Positions 43,049 to 52,303 of a stretch of 64,000 nt of DNA are shown here, in pieces. Numbering within the stretch: position 1 is the first letter of the stretch; each line of letters opens with the position of its first letter. The translations under genes and the position numbers were made by a program. The notes beneath the pieces were generated by a model, which searched no databases, was not told where the DNA came from, and saw only the letters and a list, made by a program, of their open reading frames with translations. Origin of the DNA: Gammaproteobacteria bacterium UBA7376 (GTDB taxonomy: Bacteria > Pseudomonadota > Gammaproteobacteria > Pseudomonadales > Azotimanducaceae); assembly GCA_002470275.1 (NCBI GenBank), contig DKNY01000060.1, forward strand, positions 51,552 to 115,551, read 5' to 3'.

Positions 43049-44035
43049 ATGTTGATGCGGCGAGAGGGCGAGGAGTTCAGCGTTTCTTTCCTGGACGTCA
43101 TTTGCTGCGGCTTCGGTGCAATTATATTGCTGCTCATGCTGTCCAAGACCTTTGAGCCCCAGGTCCTGGAAGTGACCAATGACAATCTCCGGGCCCAGGT
43201 GATCGAGAGAGAGCAAGCGCTGTTTGAGATACGCGGCCAGATAGAAGAATTGCGACGCCAGCTCGAGCGGGAGGATGCAGATTTGGAGACGCTGTTGACG
43301 GTGTTGGGAGACCTGCAGCGACAGCTCACCAACATTGAAGGACAGTTCGACACGCTGTCCGAGGCCCAGCAAGAAGTCTCCACGCAGACTCTTGAGCTGG
43401 CCCGTGCGCGCCAAAGTCTCACGGACGAGATGCAGCGCCTCCTCGGGCTGAACTTTCGCCGCGAATCTGGTTTGGTGGGCGGCATCAGCGTGGACTCTGA
43501 ATACATTATCTTCGTGATCGACACCTCGGGCAGCATGCAAAGCGCAGCCTGGGGTCAAGCGGTACGCAAGGTACAGGAAACTCTAGCGATCTATCCCCAG
43601 GTCAAGGGCATTCAGGTGATGAACGACATGGGGGACTATATGTTTCCCGAATACAGCAGGCAGTGGCTGGAGGACAGTCCAAATCGGCGCAACAGCATCA
43701 TCACGCGCCTCCAGTCCTGGGCCCCCTTTAGTAACTCAAGCCCGGTTGAGGGCATCAGCGCTGCCATCCGGGATTTTTACGATCCAGGAAAGCGGATCAG
43801 TATCTATGTCTTCGGTGACGACTTTACGGGGAACTCGATAGAGGAGGTGGTCGAAGCCGTGGACCGAGTCAATGTCGCGGATACCAGCGGCCGCCGTCGC
43901 GTCCGGATACACGCCGTTGCCTTTCCGGTCTACTTAGACCAACCCAATGCTCGGGTTTTTAGATTTGCAGCCCTAATGCGCGAGCTGGCCTACAGAAATG
44001 ATGGTACCTTTGTTGGCCTAACGGAGTATCAATGA
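43049..44035 (+). CDS. Second vWA protein with ExbD-like helix (cluster gene 10)
   Basis: This 328-residue paralogue repeats the gene 9 plan: FLDVICCGFGAIILLLML with Asp16 in the same helix position, a coiled coil (about 45-135), and a vWA domain with the MIDAS DTSGSM. Sequence outside the helix motif is only distantly similar to gene 9, so the two are ancient duplicates. The start is ATG 43049 or 43055; the frame is open upstream into gene 9, but that part shows no domain. It ends in ATGA with gene 11. Confidence 0.85.
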   Translation: MLMRREGEEFSVSFLDVICCGFGAIILLLMLSKTFEPQVLEVTNDNLRAQVIEREQALFEIRGQIEELRRQLEREDADLETLLTVLGDLQRQLTNIEGQFDTLSEAQQEVSTQTLELARARQSLTDEMQRLLGLNFRRESGLVGGISVDSEYIIFVIDTSGSMQSAAWGQAVRKVQETLAIYPQVKGIQVMNDMGDYMFPEYSRQWLEDSPNRRNSIITRLQSWAPFSNSSPVEGISAAIRDFYDPGKRISIYVFGDDFTGNSIEEVVEAVDRVNVADTSGRRRVRIHAVAFPVYLDQPNARVFRFAALMRELAYRNDGTFVGLTEYQ

Positions 44036-44730
44036 AACCCAAATACAGACACAGCAGCATCGCCCATTCTCCGCCCGCAGGACGCAGCAGCTTGCTGGCC
44101 GCTCTACTCTGCCTCGTTGTGGCGATCACCGCGGGATGCGGGACGGTGCAAGTTGAACTGGAAAGCAACTTTCCCGTTCCCCTGGTGGAGCCGCTGCCGG
44201 CGACGGTGGGTATCGTAATCTCTGAAGACCTTCTTAGCTTCCGCCACGATGAGGAGATTGCCGACGCTGGAAGCTATGAACTCACCCTAGGTCGAGCACC
44301 CATTGATCTGTTCAATAGTCTCGGCGCAGGCGTCTTTGGCAGCTATCAGCTCCTGGAGTCAGTGCCGGAGGACGGCGCCTTCGACGGCTACCTGCGGCCC
44401 AATATTCAGCAAATTCAATTCGCTGTGCCGAAGCAGACACGTTCCGAATACTACGAGGTTTGGATACGCTTTGATTTTGAGTTCCTGGATGAAGAAGGCA
44501 CCCCGCTCAGCAACTGGATGTTGCCCTCCTATGGCAAGGCCAATGAGGGCGATTATGGCAATGCGGGCGCCGCGCTTCAGGCAGCGGCCCTTTCGGCCTG
44601 TCGGGACGCCATGGCCTTCTTCAGTTTGAACCTTTCGTCCCAGCCCAATGCCAAGCCATGGCTCGAACAAACCCTGGGGGGAGCCAACTCTGCTGCTCCA
44701 CCCGCTATTAGCAAGGAGGAAACAAGATGA
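44032..44730 (+). CDS. Lipoprotein of unknown family (cluster gene 11)
   Basis: The 232-residue protein has a basic N-terminus, a hydrophobic core and ITAGC (Cys36). The mature part begins with strands (PATVGIVISEDLLSFRH) and contains an alternating strand-helix pattern (YEVWIRFDFEFLDEEG) resembling small outer-membrane lipoproteins with an LptE/CsgG-like look, by eye only. ATGA overlaps join it to genes 10 and 12. Function unknown. Confidence 0.72.
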   Translation: MKPKYRHSSIAHSPPAGRSSLLAALLCLVVAITAGCGTVQVELESNFPVPLVEPLPATVGIVISEDLLSFRHDEEIADAGSYELTLGRAPIDLFNSLGAGVFGSYQLLESVPEDGAFDGYLRPNIQQIQFAVPKQTRSEYYEVWIRFDFEFLDEEGTPLSNWMLPSYGKANEGDYGNAGAALQAAALSACRDAMAFFSLNLSSQPNAKPWLEQTLGGANSAAPPAISKEETR

Positions 44731-45380
44731 ACCATTGGCTTCACATACTCCTGATTACTCTGTTACTGGGCGGCTGCGTGAATTCTACCGTGCAGCAGGT
44801 CAGAGAGCGCGAAACCGGGATCGTCGAGGGCCAAAGCGTAGTGATCCTGGGCGTGTCTAATCGGCCCAGCGCGACTGAGACCGAGGTGGGTTTCATCGAC
44901 TGCGTTGCGGGCGATCTAGAGCGAAGCAGCTCAGAGATTCGCGTCATCCCGGTGGAAACGTTTAAAGACCTCACCTTTCCTTGGTTTGAGCCACGAACGG
45001 CCCCGGACAAGGCCAATCAACTGCCGGCCCTTTTGGCCAAACCCCGGCTCGCCGCCCAGCTAGACAAAATTGGTTTGCGCTACCTGGTCTGGGTGGACGG
45101 CCGCACGCGTCGAACCTCTTCAGCGGGCTCTATTGGCTGCTCCATCGCACCAGGCGGCGGTGGCTGCTTTGGTTTTTTAACCTGGGATGAGGATGCCTCC
45201 TACGAGGCCACGATCTGGGATACCGAAGACGGAAGAACGGCAGGTCGCATCTCTTCCGATGCTGAGGGAACCAGCTATATGCCCGCCTTGGTTGTTCCGA
45301 TCCCGATCATCGCCCGGGTGCAAAACAACGCCTGTAAATCTCTGTCCGATCAGCTACAGGCCTTTCTCGTCAATAAGTAG
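44727..45380 (+). CDS. Lipoprotein of unknown family (cluster gene 12)
   Basis: The 217-residue protein has a short signal peptide ending LLLGGC (Cys17), then an alpha/beta domain (SVVILGVSNRP, then AQLDKIGLRYLVWVDG). A Gly/Cys-rich loop (GCSIAPGGGGCFGF, about 134-147) has two cysteines that could form a disulfide. It is the last gene of the cluster, 13 bp from the convergent methyltransferase gene. It resembles stress-lipoprotein folds of the CsgG type only loosely. Confidence 0.72.
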   Translation: MNHWLHILLITLLLGGCVNSTVQQVRERETGIVEGQSVVILGVSNRPSATETEVGFIDCVAGDLERSSSEIRVIPVETFKDLTFPWFEPRTAPDKANQLPALLAKPRLAAQLDKIGLRYLVWVDGRTRRTSSAGSIGCSIAPGGGGCFGFLTWDEDASYEATIWDTEDGRTAGRISSDAEGTSYMPALVVPIPIIARVQNNACKSLSDQLQAFLVNK

Positions 45381-45393
45381 ATTACGACCTAGC

Positions 45394-46026
45394 CTAGGCG
45401 CGAGGGCGTATTTCGACCACCTCACCAGCGTATCGGTCTGGCTCCACGGAATACCATTCCTGAAGGCTGACATCATGCTTGTCGGTCAACTTGTCGCAGA
45501 GTTCATAAAAGGGCGGCCGTCCGGGGTCAGCCAGAATCACTCGCTGGGTCCCATTCTTGATTGCGCGGTTAATTAACAGGGCTAAGGGACTCACCAGGTT
45601 GTCCCAAAAGCAAATGTCGCCGCCAATAATCACCTCACGCTTGCCCATGTCCGGGCCTCGAAGGCGCGCAAAGTCGCTGCACCGAGTGATGACTTTGACG
45701 TCGTTTATCTCAGCAAACACATCAACATAGGGGAACACCGCCGGATCGAGGTCCACCGCGGTGACCTCCGCCTGAAAACGATGTGCGCAGAAGACCGAGG
45801 CCGCACCCCAGCCGCACCCTAGTTCCATCACCTTACTGCCCAGGGCAGGCGGATTCGCCGCCAGGTAATCCATGATCAGGAAGGCAGAACCCCAGGTTCT
45901 GGTGCCGTGTACCGTAGGTTGATAACGGCTTTTTAAGGCCTTAATCAGCCGATGTTTGTCCCGGAGCAGAAAAATTCCGTAGGCATAATCAATATGGGCC
46001 TCTGGAAGCCGTTCCAGTCTTGGCAT
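45394..46026 (-). CDS. SAM-dependent methyltransferase (MTF16-like)
   Basis: The 210-residue protein has motif I VMELGCGWG (SAM glycine loop), an acidic AVDLDP at the end of strand 2, and GGDICFWDN at the post-motif, typical of the methyltransferase-16/ETFBKMT-like group that methylates protein lysines. The substrate is not readable. It is convergent with the cluster and divergent from the suf operon. Confidence 0.82.
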   Translation of the reverse strand: MPRLERLPEAHIDYAYGIFLLRDKHRLIKALKSRYQPTVHGTRTWGSAFLIMDYLAANPPALGSKVMELGCGWGAASVFCAHRFQAEVTAVDLDPAVFPYVDVFAEINDVKVITRCSDFARLRGPDMGKREVIIGGDICFWDNLVSPLALLINRAIKNGTQRVILADPGRPPFYELCDKLTDKHDVSLQEWYSVEPDRYAGEVVEIRPRA

Positions 46027-46287
46027 AGTTCATCTCTCAGGGTTCAAGAAGAGCGGTTGACCGTGGATTTTAGTCCACAGAGGAACCCCAGACCATCAAA
46101 TGAGTCTATCTTTTGTTAGCTATATTGGCCTTGCAGAACCCTCAACACCCCCCACAATAATCCCGAAGCTGGTTTTACTTAGCCAGACCCTGGGATGTAC
46201 CATTCGGCGAGGGCCTCCCTCGCTCCACTACAACGCTCAACGCCTCATCCACTACCCACGGATCGCTATGCAGGAGAAGATGTGACA

Positions 46288-47763
46288 ATGTCCACCGTCG
46301 ATGAATTAGTCGAAGCTGGCAATGACTATCAAGCGGGGTTCATCACCGACGTTGAATCAGAAACGCTGCCGCCAGGTCTGGACGAAGAGGTCGTCAGATT
46401 CATATCCCAAAAGAAAGGCGAACCCGACTGGTTAACCACTTGGCGGCTGGAAGCGCTTCAAGGATGGCAGGCCATGCAGGAGCCCAAGTGGGCCCACGTT
46501 CACTATCCGCCCATCGATTTTCAGGCGATCTCCTACTACAGCGCACCCAAGAGCCAACAGGAAGGGCCCAAGTCCCTGGACGAAGTGGATCCCGAAATTC
46601 TACGCACCTATGAAAAGCTAGGCATTCCGCTTCATGAACAGGCGGCGTTAGCCGGCGTCGTCAATCCGGATGCCGACGCCGGGCGGCAGGTGGCCGTGGA
46701 TGTGGTTTTCGACAGCGTTTCCATCACGACGACCTTCAAGAGCCGTTTGAAGGAAGCTGGCGTTATTTTTTGCCCCATCTCAGAGGCCGTGCATAGCCAT
46801 CCTGAGCTGGTGCAGAAATATTTGGGGAGCGTCATCAGCAAGCAAGATAATTTCTATGCCGCCCTCAATTCTGCCGTGTTCAGCGATGGATCCTTCGTCT
46901 ATATCCCCAAGGGCGTTCGCTGCCCCATGGAGCTTTCGACGTACTTCAGAATCAATGAGCGAAATACCGGGCAGTTTGAGAGAACCCTGATCATTGCAGA
47001 TGAGGGTTCACACGTGAGCTATCTCGAAGGCTGCACCGCGCCCATGCGAGATGAGAACCAACTGCATGCAGCCGTGGTAGAGCTGGTGGCCCTCGGTGAT
47101 GCGGAAATTAAGTATTCAACGGTTCAAAACTGGTACCCGGGAGACGCTGACGGCAAAGGGGGAATCTATAATTTTGTGACCAAGAGAGGACTCTGCGCCG
47201 GGCCCAGATCCAAGATTTCCTGGACTCAGGTAGAGACCGGCTCGGCCATCACCTGGAAATACCCAAGCGTGGTTTTGCGCGGCGATCATTCCGTAGGTGA
47301 ATTTTACTCGGTGGCGTTAACCAACAACCGACAGCAAGCAGATACCGGGACGAAGATGATTCATATGGGTAAGCATACCAAGAGCACCATCGTCTCGAAG
47401 GGCATCAGCGCCGGGAACAGCGAAAATTGCTACCGAGGCTTGGTGCGTGTATCTCCTACGGCGGCTCATGCCCGGAACTTCACCCAATGCGATTCCCTGC
47501 TCATCGGAGACACCTGTGGGGCGCACACCTTTCCCTACATCGAAAACAAAAATAACTCAGCAACGCTGGAACATGAGGCCAGCACCTCCAAGGTCAGCGA
47601 CGACCAGCTGTTTGCCTGTCAGCAACGCGGCATTGATACAGAAAAAGCGGTGGGCATGATCGTCAACGGTTTTTGTAAGGAGGTGTTCCGAGAATTGCCC
47701 ATGGAATTCGCCGTTGAAGCCGGCAAGCTGCTAGAGGTTAGCCTGGAGGGGGCCGTCGGATGA
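46288..47763 (+). CDS. sufB: Fe-S cluster scaffold SufB
   Basis: SufB is the core scaffold of the SUF system, forming SufBC2D for de novo cluster assembly. The 491-residue protein ends its long beta-helix with the conserved region [22 protein letters not shown] that includes the essential Cys, and [18 protein letters not shown] with the conserved Glu. The start is set at ATG 46288; GTG 46282 is closer to the AGGAG at 46272-46276 and is an alternative. The 255 bp upstream hold no iscR or other regulator gene. It overlaps sufC by 4 bp. Confidence 0.97.
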   Translation: MSTVDELVEAGNDYQAGFITDVESETLPPGLDEEVVRFISQKKGEPDWLTTWRLEALQGWQAMQEPKWAHVHYPPIDFQAISYYSAPKSQQEGPKSLDEVDPEILRTYEKLGIPLHEQAALAGVVNPDADAGRQVAVDVVFDSVSITTTFKSRLKEAGVIFCPISEAVHSHPELVQKYLGSVISKQDNFYAALNSAVFSDGSFVYIPKGVRCPMELSTYFRINERNTGQFERTLIIADEGSHVSYLEGCTAPMRDENQLHAAVVELVALGDAEIKYSTVQNWYPGDADGKGGIYNFVTKRGLCAGPRSKISWTQVETGSAITWKYPSVVLRGDHSVGEFYSVALTNNRQQADTGTKMIHMGKHTKSTIVSKGISAGNSENCYRGLVRVSPTAAHARNFTQCDSLLIGDTCGAHTFPYIENKNNSATLEHEASTSKVSDDQLFACQQRGIDTEKAVGMIVNGFCKEVFRELPMEFAVEAGKLLEVSLEGAVG

Positions 47764-48515
47764 CCCTGCTACAGGTCGAAGGCCTCAAGGTTGATATCAA
47801 CGCAGACGATGCCCCCATGCCCATCCTCAAGGGCCTGGATCTGGAGGTAAAGCCCGGCGAGGTGCACGCCATCATGGGGCCTAACGGCTCTGGCAAATCC
47901 ACGCTCGCCAATGTCCTGGCGGGCCGGCCGGGGTATCGCGTCACCCAGGGCAGTATTCGCCTTGACGGCGATTCGCTACTTGATCTGGCTCCTGAGGAAC
48001 GCGCTCAACGCGGTTTGTTCTTGGCCTTTCAGTATCCTGTTGAGATTCCCGGCGTCAGCAATATGGAATTCCTCAAGGCCAGCCTAGACTCCCTGGCTAA
48101 GGCACGCGGCGAGCAACAACCCGCTGCGGCAGCCGTCATCGGCGAAGCACGCGAACTGGCAAACTCCCTTGACCTGGACCCGAGCTTTCTCAAACGCGGG
48201 GTCAACGAGGGATTTAGTGGCGGCGAGAAAAAGCGCAACGAGATCATGCAGCTTCTGCTGCTTAAGCCGAAACTTGCCGTCTTGGACGAAACCGACTCGG
48301 GTCTGGATATCGATGCCCTGCAAACCGTTTCTGAGGGCGTTAATCGCTTTCGTCGAGAAGACAGGGGCGTGGTCTTGATCACCCACTACCAGCGCCTGCT
48401 GGAGCATATCGTGCCGGACTACGTACATGTACTTGCCGAGGGCAGAATCATCCAGTCTGGCGACAAAGATTTGGCTCTGGAACTCGAGGCCAAGGGCTAT
48501 GCGTGGCTGACCTAG
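47760..48515 (+). CDS. sufC: SUF ATPase SufC
   Basis: SufC is the cytoplasmic ABC-type ATPase of SufBC2D. It has Walker [11 protein letters not shown]-loop FQYPVEIPG, signature [10 protein letters not shown] typical of SufC, Walker [17 protein letters not shown] and ITHYQR with the switch His. Length is normal at 251 residues. The ATG overlaps the sufB stop (ATGA) and the end overlaps the sufD start. Confidence 0.98.
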   Translation: MTLLQVEGLKVDINADDAPMPILKGLDLEVKPGEVHAIMGPNGSGKSTLANVLAGRPGYRVTQGSIRLDGDSLLDLAPEERAQRGLFLAFQYPVEIPGVSNMEFLKASLDSLAKARGEQQPAAAAVIGEARELANSLDLDPSFLKRGVNEGFSGGEKKRNEIMQLLLLKPKLAVLDETDSGLDIDALQTVSEGVNRFRREDRGVVLITHYQRLLEHIVPDYVHVLAEGRIIQSGDKDLALELEAKGYAWLT

Positions 48516-49624
48516 TGCTTCCGCAGGGACTGAGCCTACCATCCTGGATGCAGGCTGGTGATCAGGGACTCCAGGGGATTGGTCAAATCGATTCAGTGCT
48601 TCAGGCTGCTCTAGACAGCCCCCAATTCCGCGAGCGCTGGAAATACACGCGCCCTCGCCCCCTGCTTGAGCATCTAGAGGATCCTCAGCAGCTGCCCGTC
48701 TTTGAGGGCGTGGACCAGGAAGGGATCACCCTGACGACCACTGCGGCGCCTTCCTTCTGTCCCAGGCTAGAACCCCAGCACGCGCCAGAGGCCACGGCAA
48801 AACTTTGCTTGGCCAACACCCTGATTGTGATCGAGGTGGTCAAGCCCCTGACTGAGCCCCTGCGTATCCAGCACACGGCAAGCTCTCAGCCGGTTCTGCT
48901 CCGCCTTCATCCAGGGGCTGAAGTCGCGCTAGAAGAAACCTATGCGCCCGGCGAGTTTTTGCAGCAGGCAGTATGGATCGAGCTGGAGGATGGCGCTCGG
49001 CTATCCCATGCTCGAAATACCTTTGAGGCGGCGGATTGGCACTGGCAATACCTCTACGTCCACCAAGCCAAACATTCAGCCTATTCGCTGCATAACTACA
49101 CCACTGGCACCCAGCTTCGGCGGCAGGATATTCATCTGGTTCTAGATGGTGAGGGCTGCGAAGCCAAACTGCTTGGGGCAGCGCGTATCGACTCCAAGAC
49201 CACCCTAGATCAACATATCAACGTTGAACATCGTCAGGCTATGGGCAATAGCGAGCAGAAGTTTCATCATGTTGTTGCTGATGGCGGCAAGAGTACCTTC
49301 AACTCACGCATTCACATTCACCCCAACGCCAGGGGATCTGCGGCCATCCTCAGCAACAAAAACTTAGGGCTAGGACAGAGTGCCACCATTAACACCAAGC
49401 CTGAACTAGAGATATATAACGACGACGTTCAGTGTGCTCATGGCGCCACCATCGGGCGACTGAGTGACGATGAAATGTTCTACTTTACCAGCCGCGGCAT
49501 CGCCTCCCCGGAGGCTACCGCTCTTCTGAGCAGAGGCTTTCTGAATCAGTGCATCCAGGGTGCCCTGGCAGAGGCTGCCTCAAACGCTCTAACCCACGTT
49601 GGGATAACGTTAGACCATGCATGA
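48503..49624 (+). CDS. sufD: SUF scaffold subunit SufD
   Basis: SufD is a SufB paralogue that pairs with it in SufBC2D and helps acquire iron. The 373-residue protein shares the beta-helix and the C-terminal DDVQCAHGATIGRLSDDEMFYF with the conserved His. The GTG start at 48503 has AAGGG six bases upstream and overlaps sufC by 13 bp; a GTG four codons later (48515) is possible. Confidence 0.95.
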   Translation: MADLVLPQGLSLPSWMQAGDQGLQGIGQIDSVLQAALDSPQFRERWKYTRPRPLLEHLEDPQQLPVFEGVDQEGITLTTTAAPSFCPRLEPQHAPEATAKLCLANTLIVIEVVKPLTEPLRIQHTASSQPVLLRLHPGAEVALEETYAPGEFLQQAVWIELEDGARLSHARNTFEAADWHWQYLYVHQAKHSAYSLHNYTTGTQLRRQDIHLVLDGEGCEAKLLGAARIDSKTTLDQHINVEHRQAMGNSEQKFHHVVADGGKSTFNSRIHIHPNARGSAAILSNKNLGLGQSATINTKPELEIYNDDVQCAHGATIGRLSDDEMFYFTSRGIASPEATALLSRGFLNQCIQGALAEAASNALTHVGITLDHA

Positions 49625-50819
49625 TATTCGCCCAGACTTTCCCATTTTATCCCGGTCGAGCCGTAACCGGCCCTTGGTTTATCTCGACAATGGGGCAACC
49701 ACCCAGAAACCCACGGCGGTGGTCGACGCGATAGCCAAGTACTATCGCCAACACAACGCGAACGTACACAGGGCCGCACATGAGCTGGCGGAAGAAGCCA
49801 CCTCCATGATGGAGGCCGCTCGAGATGGGACGCGGAGATTCATCAACGCGCAGGCCCGCGAGGAAATCGTCTTCACTCGGGGCACCACCGAATCCATCAA
49901 TCTAGTTGCCAACGTCTTGGCGGATCGTGTTCAGCCCGGACAAGACATTGTAATCAGCGAGCTAGAGCATCACTCCAATATCGTCCCCTGGCAGCTTCTC
50001 GCCCAGCGCCGGGGTGCAAATATTCGGGCTATCGCGATCACCGATGCAGGTGATCTGGACTTGGCCCACGCAGCAGAACTGATCACGGACAATACGGCGA
50101 TCCTCGCGGTGTCGCATATTTCCAACGGGCTCGGCAGCGTCAATCCCGTAGGCACGCTGATCGACATGGCCAAGAAGGTCAATGCCCTAACCTTGATCGA
50201 CGGTGCTCAGGCTGTCTTGCATGAACGGATTGATGTGGCTGCCCTGGATTGCGATTTTTACGTCTTCTCCGCCCACAAGATGTTCGGACCCACGGGCATA
50301 GGCATCCTCTATGGAAAATTGGATCTGCTCAACGCTCTGCCACCCTGGCAGGGAGGAGGAGAGATGATTGAGCGCGTTTCAATAAAGACCAGCACCTATC
50401 AGGCCGCACCCTTCCGCTTTGAGGCCGGCACGCCAAATATCGCGGGGGCCGTCGGCCTTGGCGCCGCGCTCGAGTATCTGGAGCCGTTGCCCCTAGCCGA
50501 CCTCGTAACCCAGGAGGAATCCCTGGTAGCGGAGACGCTTATCGAGCTAGAAAAAATTCAGGGCTTCAGGCTAATTGGCCGCCCGAAACAACGCAGCTCC
50601 GTCATCTCCTTCTTGCTTGAAGGTGCCCATCCCAATGATGTGGGCACGCTCCTTGATCAGCAGGGTATTGCCGTCAGGGCCGGGCATCACTGTAATATGC
50701 CGCTCATGGATCGCCTGGAAATTCCGGGGACCGTGCGTGCATCCTTCAGCCTGTACAACAACGAGGCTGATGCGGAAGCCTTGATCGAAGGCGTGGCCAA
50801 GGCGACCACTTTTTTGTAG
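49617..50819 (+). CDS. sufS: Cysteine desulfurase SufS
   Basis: SufS supplies persulfide sulfur to the SUF scaffold through SufE. It is a 400-residue fold-type I PLP enzyme: YLDNGATTQKP near the start, ELEHHSNIVPW, VFSAHKMFGPTG with the PLP lysine, and RAGHHCNMPLM with the catalytic Cys. It overlaps the sufD stop by 8 bp. A hairpin follows 25 bp after its stop. Confidence 0.98.
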   Translation: MHDIRPDFPILSRSSRNRPLVYLDNGATTQKPTAVVDAIAKYYRQHNANVHRAAHELAEEATSMMEAARDGTRRFINAQAREEIVFTRGTTESINLVANVLADRVQPGQDIVISELEHHSNIVPWQLLAQRRGANIRAIAITDAGDLDLAHAAELITDNTAILAVSHISNGLGSVNPVGTLIDMAKKVNALTLIDGAQAVLHERIDVAALDCDFYVFSAHKMFGPTGIGILYGKLDLLNALPPWQGGGEMIERVSIKTSTYQAAPFRFEAGTPNIAGAVGLGAALEYLEPLPLADLVTQEESLVAETLIELEKIQGFRLIGRPKQRSSVISFLLEGAHPNDVGTLLDQQGIAVRAGHHCNMPLMDRLEIPGTVRASFSLYNNEADAEALIEGVAKATTFL

Positions 50820-50843
50820 CCCTGGCTCGGAGCCTCGCGTGAT

Positions 50844-50878
50844 GAGGGTGTTCTTGTCCATTTGCCAAGAACACCCTC
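50844..50878 (+). other. Perfect 13-bp hairpin between sufS and sufA
   Basis: GAGGGTGTTCTTG (50844-50856) and CAAGAACACCCTC (50866-50878) form a perfect 13-bp stem with a 9-nt loop. No T-tract follows, so it is probably not an intrinsic terminator. It could be a stabilising or processing element, or a transcription pause that sets the ratio of sufBCDS to sufA-sufT-sufE. Confidence 0.75.
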
Positions 50879-50919
50879 CGACGAGATAATTCAGTCCAAC
50901 TACTGGAAATTGTATTCCT

Positions 50920-51351
50920 ATGAGCAGCGCACCGAGCATTCTGGTTTCTGAACAAGCCAGCGCCCACATACATAAGCAGGTATGCCAAGCCCAGAGCCAA
51001 TTTCTACGATTAGGCGTAAAGCCCAGTGGCTGCAATGGTTACAGCTATACCCTGGACTTTCTCGACCACGCCGATGAGGACGACCACCATGTGGTGATCA
51101 ATGACCAGGTCACCATTTGCATCAAGCAGGCCGAAGCTGATTTAGTCTCCGGTACCGAAATCGATATTGTCACCCAAGGCTTAAACTCGGCCCTGGTTTT
51201 CAAGAACTCCAAGGCGACAAGCTACTGCGGATGCGGTGAAAGCTTTGCCTTCGATTCGCCCGAAACGCTCGATCAGGGTTCAGGTGCAGCCGTTCCCTCG
51301 CTGCCGGACGCAGGCCTAGCCGTGGACGCGATGGAGCCAAAGCAGGACTGA
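50920..51351 (+). CDS. sufA: A-type Fe-S carrier SufA/IscA-like
   Basis: The 143-residue protein has the A-type carrier fold with LRLGVKPSGCNGYSYTLDF and the C-terminal CGCGESF, so all three cluster cysteines are present. A-type carriers receive clusters from the scaffold and pass them to apo-targets. A C-terminal tail of about 30 residues rich in Asp and Pro is extra to the family. Its stop overlaps the sufT start by one base (TGATG). Confidence 0.92.
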   Translation: MSSAPSILVSEQASAHIHKQVCQAQSQFLRLGVKPSGCNGYSYTLDFLDHADEDDHHVVINDQVTICIKQAEADLVSGTEIDIVTQGLNSALVFKNSKATSYCGCGESFAFDSPETLDQGSGAAVPSLPDAGLAVDAMEPKQD

Positions 51352-51878
51352 TGGAGCGGCGAATTGTAACGACAAACCGCGACTGCCCTGCACGACTCGT
51401 TCCCACGGGGGACGAGGTTTGTATACCCAGCGGGTCCTTCATCACGTTGACTCAGGCCCTGGGCGGTAGCTTTACCGTAATCGTCAACGGCAACATGGCG
51501 CGCATCGCGGGTACCGATGCCGATGCCCTGGGCCTGGAGATTCTGACATTGGCATTTCCCGCCTCCGATCAGGGGCGCGGGATTGACGAAGCCCATGTCT
51601 GGACCGCACTACGCTCGGTATTTGATCCTGAAATTCCAGTCAATATTGCCGACCTCGGTCTTATTTACGGCGTTCATATCGAGGACGATGCGGTGAAAAT
51701 TGACATGACGCTGACGGCACCCGGCTGCGGCATGGGTCCGGTGCTGGTGGAAGAAGTCCAGCATCGGGTTATGCAGGTTCCTGGCGTTGGCTCGGTAGCC
51801 GTCGATTTGGTCCTCGACCCGCCTTGGTCCCGAGACATGATGAGCGAGGAAGCTCAACTCGAGCTGGGCTTGTTCTGA
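51351..51878 (+). CDS. sufT: Fe-S assembly protein SufT (DUF59)
   Basis: SufT is a DUF59/MIP18-type protein that helps Fe-S cluster maturation under high demand. The 175-residue protein has an N-terminal SufT-specific domain and a DUF59 domain with FDPEIPVNIADLGLIY and LTAPGCGMG, followed by PPWSRDMMSEEAQLELGLF. It lies between sufA and sufE, in the usual operon order. Confidence 0.95.
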   Translation: MERRIVTTNRDCPARLVPTGDEVCIPSGSFITLTQALGGSFTVIVNGNMARIAGTDADALGLEILTLAFPASDQGRGIDEAHVWTALRSVFDPEIPVNIADLGLIYGVHIEDDAVKIDMTLTAPGCGMGPVLVEEVQHRVMQVPGVGSVAVDLVLDPPWSRDMMSEEAQLELGLF

Positions 51879-51880
51879 CG

Positions 51881-52303
51881 GTGGCGCTTACCCTGGACAT
51901 ACAGGAGCTGAAGGCGACCTTTGATTTTCTCGACGACTGGGAGGAGCGCTACCGCTTTATTATTGATCTAGGCAAAGAGATCCGTCCCCTCGAGGATTCA
52001 CAAAAAACAGAAGCCAACCTAATAAGAGGGTGTCAGAGCCAGGTTTGGCTCACCTATACCCAACAGGACGAGCAGCTGGTCTTTCTGCTCGACAGTGATG
52101 CTCATATTGTACGTGGACTGATCGCAGTGGTTCTGATCGCCATTAACGGCAAAACGGCTGATGACATCGTTGCGCTGGACATCGAAGGCCTTTTCGCCGA
52201 GCTGGACTTGCTCGCGCACTTGTCGCTAACCCGAGGCAATGGCCTACGCGCGATGATCCTAAAAATTAAACAGGTTGCAGCAACTCTGGCATCCGTGTCC
52301 TAA
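51881..52303 (+). CDS. sufE: Sulfur acceptor SufE
   Basis: SufE takes persulfide from SufS and passes it to SufB. The 140-residue protein has EERYRFIIDLGKEI, then NLIRGCQSQVWL with the catalytic Cys. The start is GTG 51881, 2 bp after the sufT stop; the frame is open further upstream but inside sufT. Its stop overlaps the convergent DUF2064 gene by 4 bp. Confidence 0.93.
   Translation: MALTLDIQELKATFDFLDDWEERYRFIIDLGKEIRPLEDSQKTEANLIRGCQSQVWLTYTQQDEQLVFLLDSDAHIVRGLIAVVLIAINGKTADDIVALDIEGLFAELDLLAHLSLTRGNGLRAMILKIKQVAATLASVS

Noticed and set aside
32090-45380. The cluster as a Zorya-type phage defence system
   Set aside because: There is a TolQ-like channel, but no OmpA-domain ZorB, no SNF2-type ZorD and no ZorC-like gene.
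32090-45380. The cluster as a type VI secretion or flagellar locus
   Set aside because: None of the sheath, tube, baseplate or flagellar export proteins is present.
50844-50878. The hairpin as a Rho-independent terminator
   Set aside because: No T-tract follows on either strand.
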